From: Hybos culiciformis
Lineage: Eukaryota; Arthropoda; Insecta; Diptera; Hybotidae
Direction: 5' to 3'
Assembly (NCBI GenBank): GCA_964007475.1
Contig: OZ023273.1
Span: 20,385,557 to 20,449,556 of the forward strand
Length of the DNA stretch: 64,000 nucleotides
Within the stretch, counting starts at the first letter, position 1, and each line of letters starts with the position of its first letter. A model generated the notes under the pieces. It saw nothing but the letters and a program-made list of their open reading frames with translations, had not been told where the DNA came from and searched no databases. This document shows positions 13,700 to 25,230 of the stretch, one piece after another. Position numbers and translations under genes: made by a program.

Positions 13700-14321
13700 C
13701 TGCGATAGCCATCCATGGGTAAAATGTGTGATTGCTTGCTTGATGTAGGCCAGTAGCTGCGGTTTGTGCAGCTGCAGCTCCTGATATTGTACAATTTGCA
13801 TTCCAAGCACTTCCAGTTACTCCACTTGCAGCCGAACCACCGCGATGTGAACCAGGACTTCCACCAGATGTATCTAAATAACCGCCAACTCTTGAATCTG
13901 GTGTACAGGCTGATGGTCTAACAGGTCCCGCACCAATCGAATTATTTTGACCACTATTTGCATTATTACTACCGGCTCCGGCTGTACTAGAACCATTCGA
14001 TCCGCCAGTATTCCAAACATCTTTATAGCCATTTGTGTCAGCAGATGAACTACCTTTGGCACAATCTTGTTTATATGAACTGTCACCATAGATTTTACTA
14101 CAAGCGGCTGCTGTTATACTGGCATCATACGGTGAATCTTGTGTGGATCTTTGTAAATGATGATTTGCATACGGTGCCATTCCCAATGACAATGGGAATC
14201 CACGATATGCGGCTGCAGCTGCACTTGCCGTTTGATCGTGATGCGAGGCAGTGGCCATACCCATACCGGTCGCTTGATGCGGATGGCCATAAAAGCCAGA
14301 CTGTTCAAAATATGAATTCAT
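13700..14321 (-). CDS. Ubx: Ultrabithorax, first coding exon (N-terminal region to YPWM)
   Basis: Ubx is a nuclear Hox transcription factor that sets posterior thoracic and anterior abdominal identity in insects. This exon encodes 207 residues plus one base (phase 1). Visible landmarks are MNSYFEQ at the start, AYRGFPLSLGM around 38-48, QDSPYDAS at 61-68, NGYKDVWN at 97-104, a conserved block at 134-153 (RPSACTPDSR within it), WNANCTISGAA at 173-183, and HTFYPWM at 198-204, whose YPWM hexapeptide contacts Extradenticle. The start ATG is at 14321-14319. The reading frame runs past the exon to a stop near 13647, but similarity ends at MAIAG, exactly where CGCAG|GTGAGG gives a splice donor. The homeodomain exon is off the left edge. 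The exon is shorter than in D. melanogaster (about 250 residues), mainly because the glycine-rich stretch is reduced. The recognition is from remembered family sequence and is very secure. The species is not determined. Confidence 0.97.
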
Positions 14322-16759
14322 ACTGCTTGTGGTGAGAATTTTGGCGGTTTTTATTTATAACTAGTGGAAACGAAAAAAAATTTTTATTTTTTTTTTTTAT
14401 ATGAAAATACTTGCTTCAAGTATTTTTTTATTATTATTTTTAAATAATTTATTTAATTTTTTTATAATTTTTAAGTCTTGTTGTTTATGGAGGGCGCTCT
14501 TTTCAAGAGGGCTTTTTATAAATCACTTAAAATTTATTTAAAAAAATTTTTATTTTTATTTATTTTTCAAGTGCGGAATAATTTTATTTATTCTACTTTT
14601 CTTAATTTTTTTTTTTTAAGAAAAGAATAAATTTATTTCCAGAGAGATATAAATTTAATAAAAAAAATTTCGAAAAAAAAAATAATCTTAAAATTTTTTT
14701 TTTTAATTTTTATTAAAATTATTTTAAGGTCAAAATGCAATATTTTTAAAAATATATAATTTTTTTAATTTGCGAAAAATTTTAATTATATAAATAAAAT
14801 AAAATTATCAGTTCAATTATATTTGACAGTTGCTGTTGTTGTTGTTGTTGTTAATGAATATATGCAAATTATTGTTATTGTTGAAGAAGCCGTGAAATTG
14901 ATAAAAAAAAGGAAAATTTTCTCACTCTAATGTAAATAATTTATTTATTTTTAATTTTAATTTTTTTTTTCTTCTGAATTTGATTTATTATCAAAACAAA
15001 TCATTTTAAAAGTCAATAAAAATTAATTTTATACATTTTTTTTTATTATTTTACAACATTTATTTATTGTTTATTTTTATATTGTTATAATTTTTATATA
15101 TTTTTTTTTTTCAAGTAATAACAATAAAATTAATTCATAAAAACATCATTAAATTGGGAGAATCCAACAAGTGATGGCGAAAAAAAAAAAAAACAACACA
15201 GAAACGGAAAAAAATTTTTTTTTTTTATTAAGCAGTTTTAAAAAGTCATAAAATTTACGATTATTTGGTCGTAAAATATCTATAAAAAAAATATATACAT
15301 ATATAAATTTTTTTTTTTTATATTCGATGATGTGATTTGGTTACGCGAAGAAATTTTTATGTTATTTTTATTTGTTTAAAATTTCGGGTGTTATTTTAAT
15401 GACAAATTAAATGTTTATTATTATGATTATTAATAAAAATAAATACCAGATGTCTTTAGTGGGTCTTTTTTTTTTTTGCAAAAAACCTAATAATTTTTCC
15501 TTTAGCGGCTAGGAAAATTTTGTAAATAAGATAAAATTATCTTAATTCTTTTTTTTTTATCTTAATTTCACAGAGAGGATTGAGTAATAATAAAAAAATA
15601 TGGCAATTTAATTCAAATTAAATTTAATAATTTTTTATTAATTTTTTCTCTTTGATTTATAATTTTAAAATTTTGTATTTTATTATTTTTGTTCGCGATT
15701 TTTGTTTACAATTTTAAAATTTGTTTTTGTTTGTTAGTGTGGTTAATTGATTTTGGTTTTTAGTTCTTTTGTTCCGTTTTCTTCTTCCAAAAAATTATTT
15801 TTTTTTTTATTTATTGCACTCCACGAAAAATGTTATTATTATTTTTTATTTTTCTAAATTATTATTATTTTTTTTTTTTTGGTTCTTTATTTATGAATTT
15901 GAATAGGTATGATTTATTTGCAAATTATTCGAATAAAATTTCTTTGCAAACAAAAAAATAAAAATACAAAAATCGAATAAATAAAAATTTTTAAAAAGAA
16001 TTATTGTATTTCTTATTAAATCTCTTTCTAAATTGAATAACTAACAGATTTATTACTCATAAAACAAAAAAATTATATGTATATTCCTCGCGCAAATAAA
16101 AAAATTCATTGGCTATAAAAATATTTGTTTGTTTTTGTTGTTTATTATTATTATTATAATTTTTTTCTTTTTCTTCAATATTTCAACAAATTCAATATTC
16201 TTAAAAATTAGAGAAAAAAAAAATTTAAGATAGAAAAAAAAAATTCAATAAAAAATCATATTTTATTAATTTTTTATTTTAATTTTTTTTTTTATTAATT
16301 GTTGATGATTTTTTTTTTTCAACGATTGATTTTTTATTTTTCTATTTTTTTTTTTGTTCGTTTACTCTCTTGTTCGTTTACAAAAAAAAAAAAATTCAAA
16401 TTAGTATAGTTTTTTTTTTTTTATCTTTTTTTTTATTATTCAGTTGTTGTTATTATTATTATTGTTATTATTATTACTATTTTTTTTTTTTTATGATTAT
16501 TGTTATTTTCTTTTGAATATCAAAATAACATAATACAAAAGCTCCAAAAAAAAAAATAAAAGTTAAGAATGAAATGTGAATATAATCAGAATATCATTTC
16601 AAAAAATGATGTAAAAAAAAAAAATGAAAATATTAAAATAATCATACACTGAAAAACTTTTATTTTCGCTGTTACTATACTTCTTATTAACAAATTATTT
16701 ATTTATTTTTATTTTATCTTTTTTTTTTGAATAGCAAAAGGAAAAAAAAAAACTACAAA

Positions 16760-16794
<35 letters not shown>

Positions 16795-16876
16795 TTTATA
16801 TATTAAAAGCTTAAAATATATAAACTGTGAAAATATTTTATTATTATTATTATTTTTATTATTATTGTTGATAATA
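14322..16876 (-). other. Ubx 5' leader / promoter-proximal region
   Basis: This is sequence immediately upstream of the Ubx start codon on the minus strand. Drosophila Ubx has a leader of about 1 kb, so at least part of this should be transcribed. It is almost pure A/T with homopolymer runs and trinucleotide repeats: (GTT)n about 14834-14853, (ATT)n about 16771-16794 and a second ATT-rich tract about 16837-16860. GAGA-like cores (CAGAGAG) occur near 14640 and 15571. No upstream protein-coding frame is credible. The transcription start cannot be fixed from sequence. Confidence 0.5.
14488..14511 (+). promoter_or_regulatory. G+C-rich hairpin with CTCF-like core upstream of the Ubx start
   Basis: TGGAGGGCGCT (14488-14498) resembles the fly CTCF core (AG-R-K-GGCGC-Y) with one mismatch in the 5' flank. 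It overlaps a short hairpin, CTCTT-TTC-AAGAG (14497-14509). It sits about 170 bp upstream of the ATG inside sequence otherwise nearly free of G+C, which is why it stands out. CTCF binding or an RNA role in the leader are both inferences. Confidence 0.3.
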
Positions 16877-16975
16877 AAAGAGCGCGCGCCTGAACTTAAC
16901 AGTTGCCATCAAACGAATGTGCGATCTGAATCCGTTTCGTTGTTCACTTTGTTACGTTTTTCCTTTAACTGAAAA
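16877..16975 (-). promoter_or_regulatory. G+C-rich island, candidate Ubx core promoter / start of transcript
   Basis: After about 2.5 kb of almost pure A/T, this stretch of about 100 bp has balanced composition. On the minus strand it reads ...AACGGATTCAGATCGCACATT...GATGGCAACTGTTAAG...GGCGCGCGCTC. TTCAGATC is close to the insect initiator (TCAKTY). No TATA box is seen, consistent with TATA-less Hox promoters. A DPE at the ideal +28 to +32 position is not convincing. Position, orientation and composition support a promoter or conserved leader element. If it is the start, the leader would be about 2.6 kb, longer than in Drosophila, unless spliced. Confidence 0.35.
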
Positions 16976-17389
16976 ATAACAACAAAAAAAAAAAAAGTTT
17001 TTGTTTTTTTTTTTTTTTTTAATATAAAAATCTCCAATATCTTTTGCCGCAGTTGTTGAGTATTATATCCAAAAGTATTATGGGAGATTTTTTTTTTTCT
17101 GCTATTTTACCCATAAGAATTTTTATTTTTGTTGTATAAAAAAAAAAAAAAAATTTATACATATATATAAATTTGTATGTATGTATATAAATTTTTTTTT
17201 TATATTTAAAAACATAAAAATAAAAAAGATAGATTACTTAGTATATAATAAAATACATTTTAAAATATCTCTGAATAAGTAGAAGAAAAAAAATAAAAAA
17301 AATTTGTGTATTTTTTTTTTTATTATTTTTTATTTTGCGAGTATCTTTATCAAAAATATATATAATTTTTATTTTTTTTTTTGTATTTA

Positions 17390-17720
17390 TAGTGCTGATT
17401 CGATATAAAGGCAAATGGAATGTTACATTAGAATGAAAGGATAATAAAATTTTAATTAAAGGTACAGTTCATTAGAAAACGATCTTGTTCTGCTGATGTG
17501 AAGCTTCTTCTCCTTGTTAATATTTTGACAATAATGTTTTACCAATTATCAATTTGATTCAATACTATCCGTCTGTTGTCTACTATGTGACTGCTATTGA
17601 AAACAAGAAGCAGACTTTTACGGTCTTGTTTTCCTTATCTTTGAAAGGTAATGTGACATAGTTTGTAATGACGTCTTTGATAAGATAGTTTGGAACGTTA
17701 TCTTGACATATTTATTATCT
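17390..17720. promoter_or_regulatory. Complex non-coding island upstream of Ubx (candidate enhancer or promoter element)
   Basis: This segment of about 330 bp lacks the homopolymers that fill its surroundings and has higher G+C. It contains several GATA-type cores (CTTATCTTT near 17635, GATAAGATAG near 17680) and no open frame of note. Its complexity and its place about 3 kb upstream of the Ubx ATG suggest selective constraint, but without alignment this is only an inference. Confidence 0.25.
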
Positions 17721-18343
17721 ATATGTTTCTTCTTTAGTAATTGTATCAAAATTGAATTATAATTAACTATAATAAATAATCTAAACTTATAGTTGACTTA
17801 TAACTTTAAATTATAAACATTGTCTTATATGGCAAAATTGAATTATTAAATCAATGAAATATACTATTATATATCTTTAGAGTGCTTTTTCTCTCATAAA
17901 AATGGTTTTATGTTATTTTTAATGGTATTTGAATCTGAGAGAGAAAATAATAAAGAACAAAAACTGATTAATTGTACATAAAATGATGGAAAATTTAATA
18001 GAATTTTATTATGAAAAATGGTTTGTTGTATGTGTTTTATGTCTTTGAGTGAAACAGGCGCACAAATGATTATTGTTTTTTTTTTTTTTTCTTTTTTTGT
18101 TTCTGTTCGGTATCTTTTTTAATGGTTTTTAATGTGTAAGGAGATCAAACACTCAAAATAAAAAAATAAAAAATTTAACAAAATATGTGTCTTTTTTTTC
18201 ATTTGTTATTTTTATGATGGGTTCTTCTACAGTCTCAATTCTACCATGCTGTGTAAATTTTGAATAAAAAAGAAAAAAAAAGAAAAATTGATTATGTACA
18301 TAATTCATTCTGATTGTGAATTTTATACGCACACCATAAAAAT

Positions 18344-18366
18344 AGTAATAATAATAATAATAATAA
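18344..18366. repeat. (TAA)n microsatellite
   Basis: Uninterrupted AAT/TAA trinucleotide run in upstream non-coding DNA. Confidence 0.85.
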
Positions 18367-19232
18367 GAATATTAAATAAAATATAAAATAAAATATAAAA
18401 AAAAAAAAATTCATATAAAATACTATAAAATTGATTATTATTAAAGAGAGAAAATTCATTTGAAAATTGAGTTATAAAAAAAATTTTATTGAGAGGGAAA
18501 CTCACTCATATTATAAGTTCGTTTTTATTAATATGTTTTTTTTTATTTTTATTATTTTCAATTTTTCAATTTTCATCACTAAAGGTATAGAATATAAATA
18601 TATAGTGTTTATTTTTGTGTGTTATGTGCACTAAATAGAAAACAATTTTTTTTTTAGAAGCGACACAATTTAACTATAATATTTTTAAATATCTATTGAA
18701 TGGTTTGTTAACTACTTTTATGGCCCCATAATCGTATATCATTCTAGATTTTAGCTTCTGAGTGAAAATAAGAAGAAAAAAAATTACATATAAGATTTGC
18801 TCAAAATAGAATTTAAGAAAAATAATAATAATAATAATAACAATTTATTGTAGCAGGTAGATTTTTATGCCACAAAAAGATACAAAGCGACAAAATCTAG
18901 ATAATATTAATGTATATTATTATTATTATGTTATAATGATATTTTTTTTTTTTAATTTATATATTTCTAGAATTTTTGACCTCAATATTCGTACACGTCA
19001 CTTTAGAATGAAACAAAAAATTTGAATATCGATCATAAATAATATCGATCAATTAGATTATTTTATGTAGATCGTAAAATTATAATTAAAATTATTGTAC
19101 AAATTTTTTCGCTCAAATAATAAATGAAATAAAAATTTCATAATAATATGACATATTTATTTTTTAATTTAATTTTTTATCAGTTTAATTTTATTGATTC
19201 CGATTTTTAATTTGCAATTCATATGAATTGAG

Positions 19233-19237
<5 letters not shown>

Positions 19238-19277
<40 letters not shown>
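19238..19277. repeat. (TA)n microsatellite, about 20 units
   Basis: An uninterrupted alternating TA run of about 40 bp, the longest perfect dinucleotide repeat seen in the window. Confidence 0.92.
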
Positions 19278-19283
<6 letters not shown>

Positions 19284-22200
19284 TAGGTTGTTTACTATGT
19301 TGCACTTATAGTTAGTTACAATTAAATTCCTGCATGGAGGTAAAACTGAAGGATCTTAAAGTCCTGTAGTTTGTTTACAAAAACTTAAATTAAAAATTCG
19401 TAATATTTAATATAATAGGTCATAAAGTCATAATATGGCATCATAGGTTCGATTTCACCCCATTAGACGTAATGTATTGAATAAATAAAGCATAGAAATT
19501 AAATAAAATATATATTTTTATCCATTTCCAATAGCTATAATTGAAATGTGTTTATAGGGACAAATTCTTGTTCAATATTAAGAACAAACTTTTATTTCAG
19601 TGCAATTCACAAAAAAAAACCTAATAAACCATAAAAATATTGCAAAATACTTTTTTATTCATAAAATTTAATATCTAAACGAAATTCAAAATGATTAATA
19701 GCGCATCTATAATATGCAGTTTATGATTTAGTAGCCAAAAATGAGTCTTTCGAGAGATTTAAAAGCTCTCTACAGTCATTATATTTTCACATAAGTGTGA
19801 AACATGAATAAATTTCATATAGAAATATTTTCCTATCTACCTTTTACATAAAATTGAAAATATGAAAAAAAAAAAAAAAATATACTATAGGAAAAAGCAA
19901 TGACTATGTAAAATCAAATTCTCTCATGCTGAGAAGATTATTTCATAAGTTAAAATGTTTTTAGTTCAAATCGTAAGAATTATACACTGCATAGAATTAT
20001 TTCCAAATATTTTCTTAGTTTAAAATGGAAAGGAAGAAAAACTTAAAGAAAACAAGGTACAATATATTATATAGTAAAATAAATTTTATTTTAATAAATC
20101 AGTATGCGTATGCACAACAAGATAGCTTGAAGTGATGAAACATAAATAGTTACTCTATTTTTATTATTTTGAATAGCTATTGTCGTTTGACTGAATAATA
20201 AAGATTGTCATAGTGAATACAATGTTCGTAGGTAAAGGTCTGAACATTAGTTTTTCTCGTAAGTAACATTGTTAGGAAACTGTTTTCCTATAGTTTCTTA
20301 TTTTTTTTTTGTGAAAATACTATTAAATTTTTGTAACAGCATTTTTTAACAATAAGAATAAAAATATTGCCTACCGATAAAATTCGAGATGAACTTCTCA
20401 TATCGAAACTTTAATGCCTTTCTTTTAAAATCATTACCATTGTTTCGCTCTAGCCTAGTCTTTATTATTAGAGTATAGTCTTGAGTTCAGTCAAAAATCC
20501 CAAAGAAAAAAGTACTTTCACTTTTGGAGAATTTTCCAACTTTCCAGGCAACTTTTTCAATTTTTCTTTCCCTAAAAACTTATTCCAGGCGTTCTCAAGT
20601 GATGCTTTTACCTACAGAGTGTATATATTATAATATGAGATTAGCTGTTTATTCATATAAAGAACACAACATTTCATCTTAACAAAATTTCTTTAAAGCC
20701 TTTTTTCTTTTATTAGGACTAATGTATTTTTTGAAAACAATTTAAATGGTAGATGTTGCAACGACAAACATTGTATTCACTAGTGGACATAAAGTTGTTG
20801 TATAATTAAAATTTTTCCATTAAATTTCTGTAAAATTTTCGGGAAAGGTTGTATAGAAATCTTGATTTCATAATAAATGTAATAATTAATAAAAAAAAAT
20901 TTATTTAATAAATCATAATTTTTTATTTATGCAAATTTAAGTGTCAGTCACAAAAAAAATATAAACTCAATACATTTATTGAAATCGACTTTTTAACAAA
21001 TTTTTCAAGCTAGAATCGAGTCCTGTCAGCTCATTTTAAGGTTTGTGAAAAAATTTTTGATACACAAAGAATTATTATGAATATTTTTTATTTTCTTTCT
21101 TATTCAATGCTAAAATTAAAAAAGTATTCAGTACATCCAATTTAAATTTATACGATGTGGACTACATTGGTTAGACGAAAACGATGAATGCAAATGCACT
21201 ATTTCATTCATTTTATACATATTTTTTTATTTCACTTTTTTTTTTTTTCTCCTCTTAGTATATTATATGGATGAGGAAAACTCAAGTATACTTTTCACAT
21301 GCATATAATACTAGTTATTATAATATTTCAGAATGTGATTATATGATGGTGAGTTTTCAAGAGTTATGCTTTAACGTTTGTTCTAAAGTTTTTGATATAA
21401 GGACACTCATATAAAATAACACTTTACACTTAGTTAAAATTCTTCTCAAGGATTAATATTTACGTACTTTAGATACATACATATATACAACACATATATT
21501 TATATGAAGTATTTTATAATATATGTTTATGTAAAATTGTGTATAATAATATATGTATGTATGTAAAATGATATTAAAAGTTGAAAATTTCAAATAAAAT
21601 TTGAATAGGTTATAAAATATATGAAATTTTTAATTTAATATTTAGGAAAAGATATAAATATTTTAATGCAACATCAAAGGTAATGTAATTTAAAAAGTAT
21701 AGGATAAGTAACAATTGCAGTTATTGACATCTATGTGGTTAGTTTGATTTATATGGTGTTAAATCGTCTAGTTAAACATATTATTTTAATGTTTTACAAG
21801 AAACTTTGTATTGCATCGTAGCATTAACATATTAAATAATTTGTTAAATATTAAACTTGATGATGGAAAAAAAAATTCTGACATTTGGTTGCATTTCTAG
21901 ACCGATAATAAATAATGAAACCTTTAAAATTGGTGCATGTATATTATGTCTTCATATTTCAGATGATTAAAGAAAGAATTTAGGTATATATCTGATTTCA
22001 CGTTTAAGCTTTGATTTCAAATACTGTTTGAGGACTTATGATATCCAAACAATTAAATTTAAAGATAAATGTTTAATACTTTTCAATTCAGTTTTTAACA
22101 AATTCCAGAAAACAAAAATTTGATATGGGATTAATTATAAAAATATCCCAATGAAAATAAAATATAAGTATATGTGAATGATACCTACAAAAAAATTTAT

Positions 22201-23783
22201 TACGTTCGAAAATTTAAGTTCATTATAGTACAATATTATAAATCTATATTTTTAATTTTCTTTTCTAAAGTTAATATATAAAAACGATAAAATATTGTAA
22301 TAATATAAATGTAACACTATTAGGAATACATTTTAGATAAAAAAAAATATATAACGAAAACTATCTTAAAAGCAAATGGCAAATGTATACAACAGTATAA
22401 GTAAGAAACTTTTTTGTTCAAACCCACCATTTTCCATTGAATAAACTCTTTAAAACAGATAATTTATTTTTCTTTAAAAAAGTTTTCCAAGTTTTTTTTT
22501 TTTTGTTTTTTTTTTTTCTATAACACAGTTCTGCATTTATCTTACATTTTTTCATATTTGTAATTTTGTTTTCATAGCATTTGGCGGCCAGGTAAATACA
22601 TATAAAAAATACAACTACCTCAATATTGGAAAATCATATAAATTAAGAATTTTAGTAAAGTTAGAATTTTTATGCGTAAAAAATTTAAGCAATAAATAAT
22701 TATTTTTGTAATTTGTGATCGAAGAATTATATCGATTAACAATGTTGCCGATAGTACACTTAAATATAAGTTAGATTTAATTATTTAATCAGGAAATTTT
22801 AAAACTAACAAAAATGTATGAACTAAATGCGCGTAATGTATACGCTTTGAAGAAAAGCATTAAATACACCTGCACTTGTGGTTAGAATTAATTTTTGTTA
22901 TGCAAAACGAGTTCAGTGGTTTGTTTCTAAATAGTAACTTTTAAAAATTAGAATTAATTCTTAATTAATTTACAGTTTTTTTTATAAAAACTTTTAAATT
23001 TTAATGACGGAAACGCATGTTTCTGTTCATGAGACTTATATATAGATAACATAAAATATCCCAAGGTTATTAAAAAAAAAAAAATCGGAATCAAAAAGTT
23101 TTAATCGTCAAACCACTAGTCTATAATTCTAACGTCAATTATAGATTTAGTAAGAGAAAACTTCTCTTTCAGCTGATGAACAAAGTTTACACAATTTTAG
23201 AACCATCAATGTAGTAATTGTATCATGAACTAAGAAATAAAAAAAAATTATTCAAAATGTTTACATAAACGCAATCAGAATGGATGATTGAAAGGTATAG
23301 AGTGTAAAAAAGTTATTCAGGTTCAATACAGAGAGAAAACCTTAAGGCTTTTATATTATACTTTTATGAAAAGAAAATGGTAAAAAATCTATATTTTTCG
23401 TCACGGTCTTGTTTACAAAAAAAGTAAAGAAATAATTTAAATTAAAATATTTTTTTGTAAATGTTATTTAAAGAACAGAAACATAAAGAAGCGAAACTGT
23501 TTAATAATATTACGCTCATATTTAAATAGTTATTATTGAATTCTTTACTAAACTATATATATTGAATTTCATTTTTTATTTAAATATTTCTTTAATTTCC
23601 TCAGAAGTTTAATAAAAAAAATATTTTTTATCGATCTGTAATTGCATTACTTAGTATCTTTATTATTTGGATTGAAGGTCACATAAGTATTATTCTAAAA
23701 TGGAAAATAAAGTTTGATGTCCCATAAAAAAAAACTGATCCATGTTTTAATTTTTTTCCAATATCGAGATTATGCTGCATTAT

Positions 23784-23834
23784 GCTTTTGGAGGTATTAT
23801 ACTTTAGGAGGTACTATACTTTTGGAAGTATATT
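23784..23834. repeat. Short tandem triplication (about 19-bp unit)
   Basis: Three imperfect copies of a unit like CTTTTGGAGGTATTATA follow one another with small differences (AGGAGGTACTATA, GGAAGTATATTA). This is probably a replication-slippage repeat with no coding role. Confidence 0.6.
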
Positions 23835-24656
23835 ATTGAATAAAATATCTAAGAATATCATGCAAAGTTATCTGTGCACAAATATTTTCATTAGTTTGAA
23901 CTAAACTATGCTAAACTCTAATAAGATGCTGCATATATTTTTTCAAATGCCTTAACTATATCCCACTATATTCCAGTTGTATAATGTTAACAAAATACAA
24001 AAAAAAAAATATTGTTTTATTTGTTTGGTAATTTCGTTCTAATAAATTACAGACATGTAAATATTTTTCAGATAATTTTTTTTTTAAATAATAAATTTAA
24101 TAGAATTCCCTCATTCCCATTGCTTGATTGCAGTATTTTTTTTTTTTTTATTATTATTAAATAAAATGACAATAATTCTTTTGATTGAGTTTTTGTTCAA
24201 TACTTCAATACGTCATAAAAAATAAACCAATATTCTTTGAATTTATCGCTCCATTTGTCACTTCTGATGTGCTCAATTGTTCTGTATAATTATGAGCCAA
24301 AAGAGTATTATATATAGTATAATTTTTTTTTTTTTTTAGCTGACAGATTGTTTTGTTTTGTCTTTTTTTTTTTCCGGAACTACAAAATAATACATTAGTT
24401 ATTCACAGCACTGAAGATAGATAGATATAAAGTTATTCGTGTAGAGTTTCAATGAAATGCTTTAGTTTGGAAACTAGAAAAATTAGCAAATTATTCAGTT
24501 GATATACACACATTATCTGAAATTATGCAATCTAAATATATAACATAAAATTAAGTGAAAATATAAAAATAAATCCTGTATGTTGTCTTACAATTTATTC
24601 AATTACGATAAGGACTCATTTTTAATAATATTTGAATATTACAGATAGATAAGAAC

Positions 24657-24665
24657 ATAGAAAGG
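24657..24665 (+). repeat. Left copy of 9-bp direct repeat flanking the foldback array
   Basis: ATAGAAAGG is repeated at 25222-25230 on the other side of the array. The few bases between each copy and the 30-bp inverted repeats (GGGATG on the left, ACTGCGCCG on the right) are only loosely complementary. The assignment as a target-site duplication is therefore tentative. Confidence 0.45.
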
Positions 24666-24671
24666 GGGATG

Positions 24672-25212
24672 GAAATAAGGCCGCGGGAAATAAGGCCGCG
24701 ACGTTTTTTTGTTGCGGTCTTATTTCATTTTGCAAAATGAAATAAGGCCGCAAAGATTTTGTCGCGGCCTTATTTCGTTTTTCAAAATGAAATAAGGCCG
24801 CCGAAAAAATCCTCGCGGTCTTATTTTATTTTGAAAAATGAAATAAGACCGCAAAAATTCCTCTCGGTTTTATTTCGTTTTGAAAAATGAAATAAGACCG
24901 CGACAAAAAAAAACAATTATTCGGAGGGCTAATTTCATTTTTATAAATGAAATAAGGCCGCGAAAAAATCCTCGCGGCCTTATTTCATTTTTCAAAATGA
25001 AATTAGCCCTCCGATTAATTTTTTTTTTTGTCGCGGTCTTATTTCATTTTTCAAAACGAAATAAGGCCGCGAGGAATTTATGCGGTCTTATTTCATTTTT
25101 CAAAATGAAATAAGACCGCGAGGATTTTTTCGCGACCTTATTTCATTTTTCAAAATGAAATAAGACCGCAACAAAAAACCTATCGCGGCCTTATTTCCCG
25201 CGGCCTTATTTC
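24672..25212. mobile_element. Foldback-type array of nine ~50-bp palindromes with 30-bp terminal inverted repeats
   Basis: The first 30 bases (24672-24701, starting GAAATAAGGCCGCGGG) are the exact reverse complement of the last 30 (25183-25212). Between them about nine palindromic units start near 24717, 24764, 24814, 24863, 24921, 24972, 25030, 25081 and 25131, about 50 bp apart. Each has the core ATTTCATTTT-n-CAAAATGAAAT flanked by GCGGYCTTATTT and its complement. Units 5 and 6 carry a variant outer arm, CGGAGGGCTAATT and its complement (24922 and 25013 ends), so a larger inverted pair is nested inside. The G+C-rich arms are foreign to the A+T-rich surroundings. The direct repeat ATAGAAAGG lies just outside (24657-24665 and 25222-25230), and 9 bp is the duplication size of Foldback and Mutator-like elements. 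The single open frame across it (24880-25113) is repeat translation, not a gene. Confidence 0.8.
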
Positions 25213-25221
25213 ACTGCGCCG

Positions 25222-25230
25222 ATAGAAAGG
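25222..25230 (+). repeat. Right copy of 9-bp direct repeat flanking the foldback array
   Basis: ATAGAAAGG matches the copy at 24657-24665. See that entry for the reading as a target-site duplication. Confidence 0.45.

Larger units (their letters stand above)
16980..24656. other. Ubx upstream desert, first segment (no gene seen)
   Basis: This is A+T-rich non-coding DNA upstream of Ubx. It includes poly-T/A runs near 17000-17370, a more complex island at 17390-17720 (listed separately), a GAGAGAG site near 17936-17944, an AAT tract at 18344-18366, a long TA repeat at 19238-19277 and a small triplication at 23784-23834. A patch at 20430-20620 has normal complexity but no coding frame. In flies this position corresponds to the bxd/pbx control region, and specific enhancers cannot be recognised here. 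Confidence 0.6.

Noticed and set aside
13874..14335. Open frames in other frames and on the opposite strand over the Ubx exon
   Set aside because: They are shadows of the Ubx coding frame: its codon bias removes stops in other frames, and their translations resemble no protein.
22914..23118. Possible second hAT-like element with CAGTGGTTTG / TAGTGGTTTG ends
   Set aside because: The 10-bp inverted repeat has no matching 8-bp duplication (AACGAGTT against GTCTATAA) and no coding trace, so it is probably chance.
24880..25113. 77-residue repetitive open frame in the foldback array
   Set aside because: It is a direct translation of the palindromic repeat and is interrupted in the neighbouring units.
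24672..25212. CRISPR-like array
   Set aside because: The units have regular spacing, but they are palindromes with no unique spacers, and this is animal nuclear DNA.
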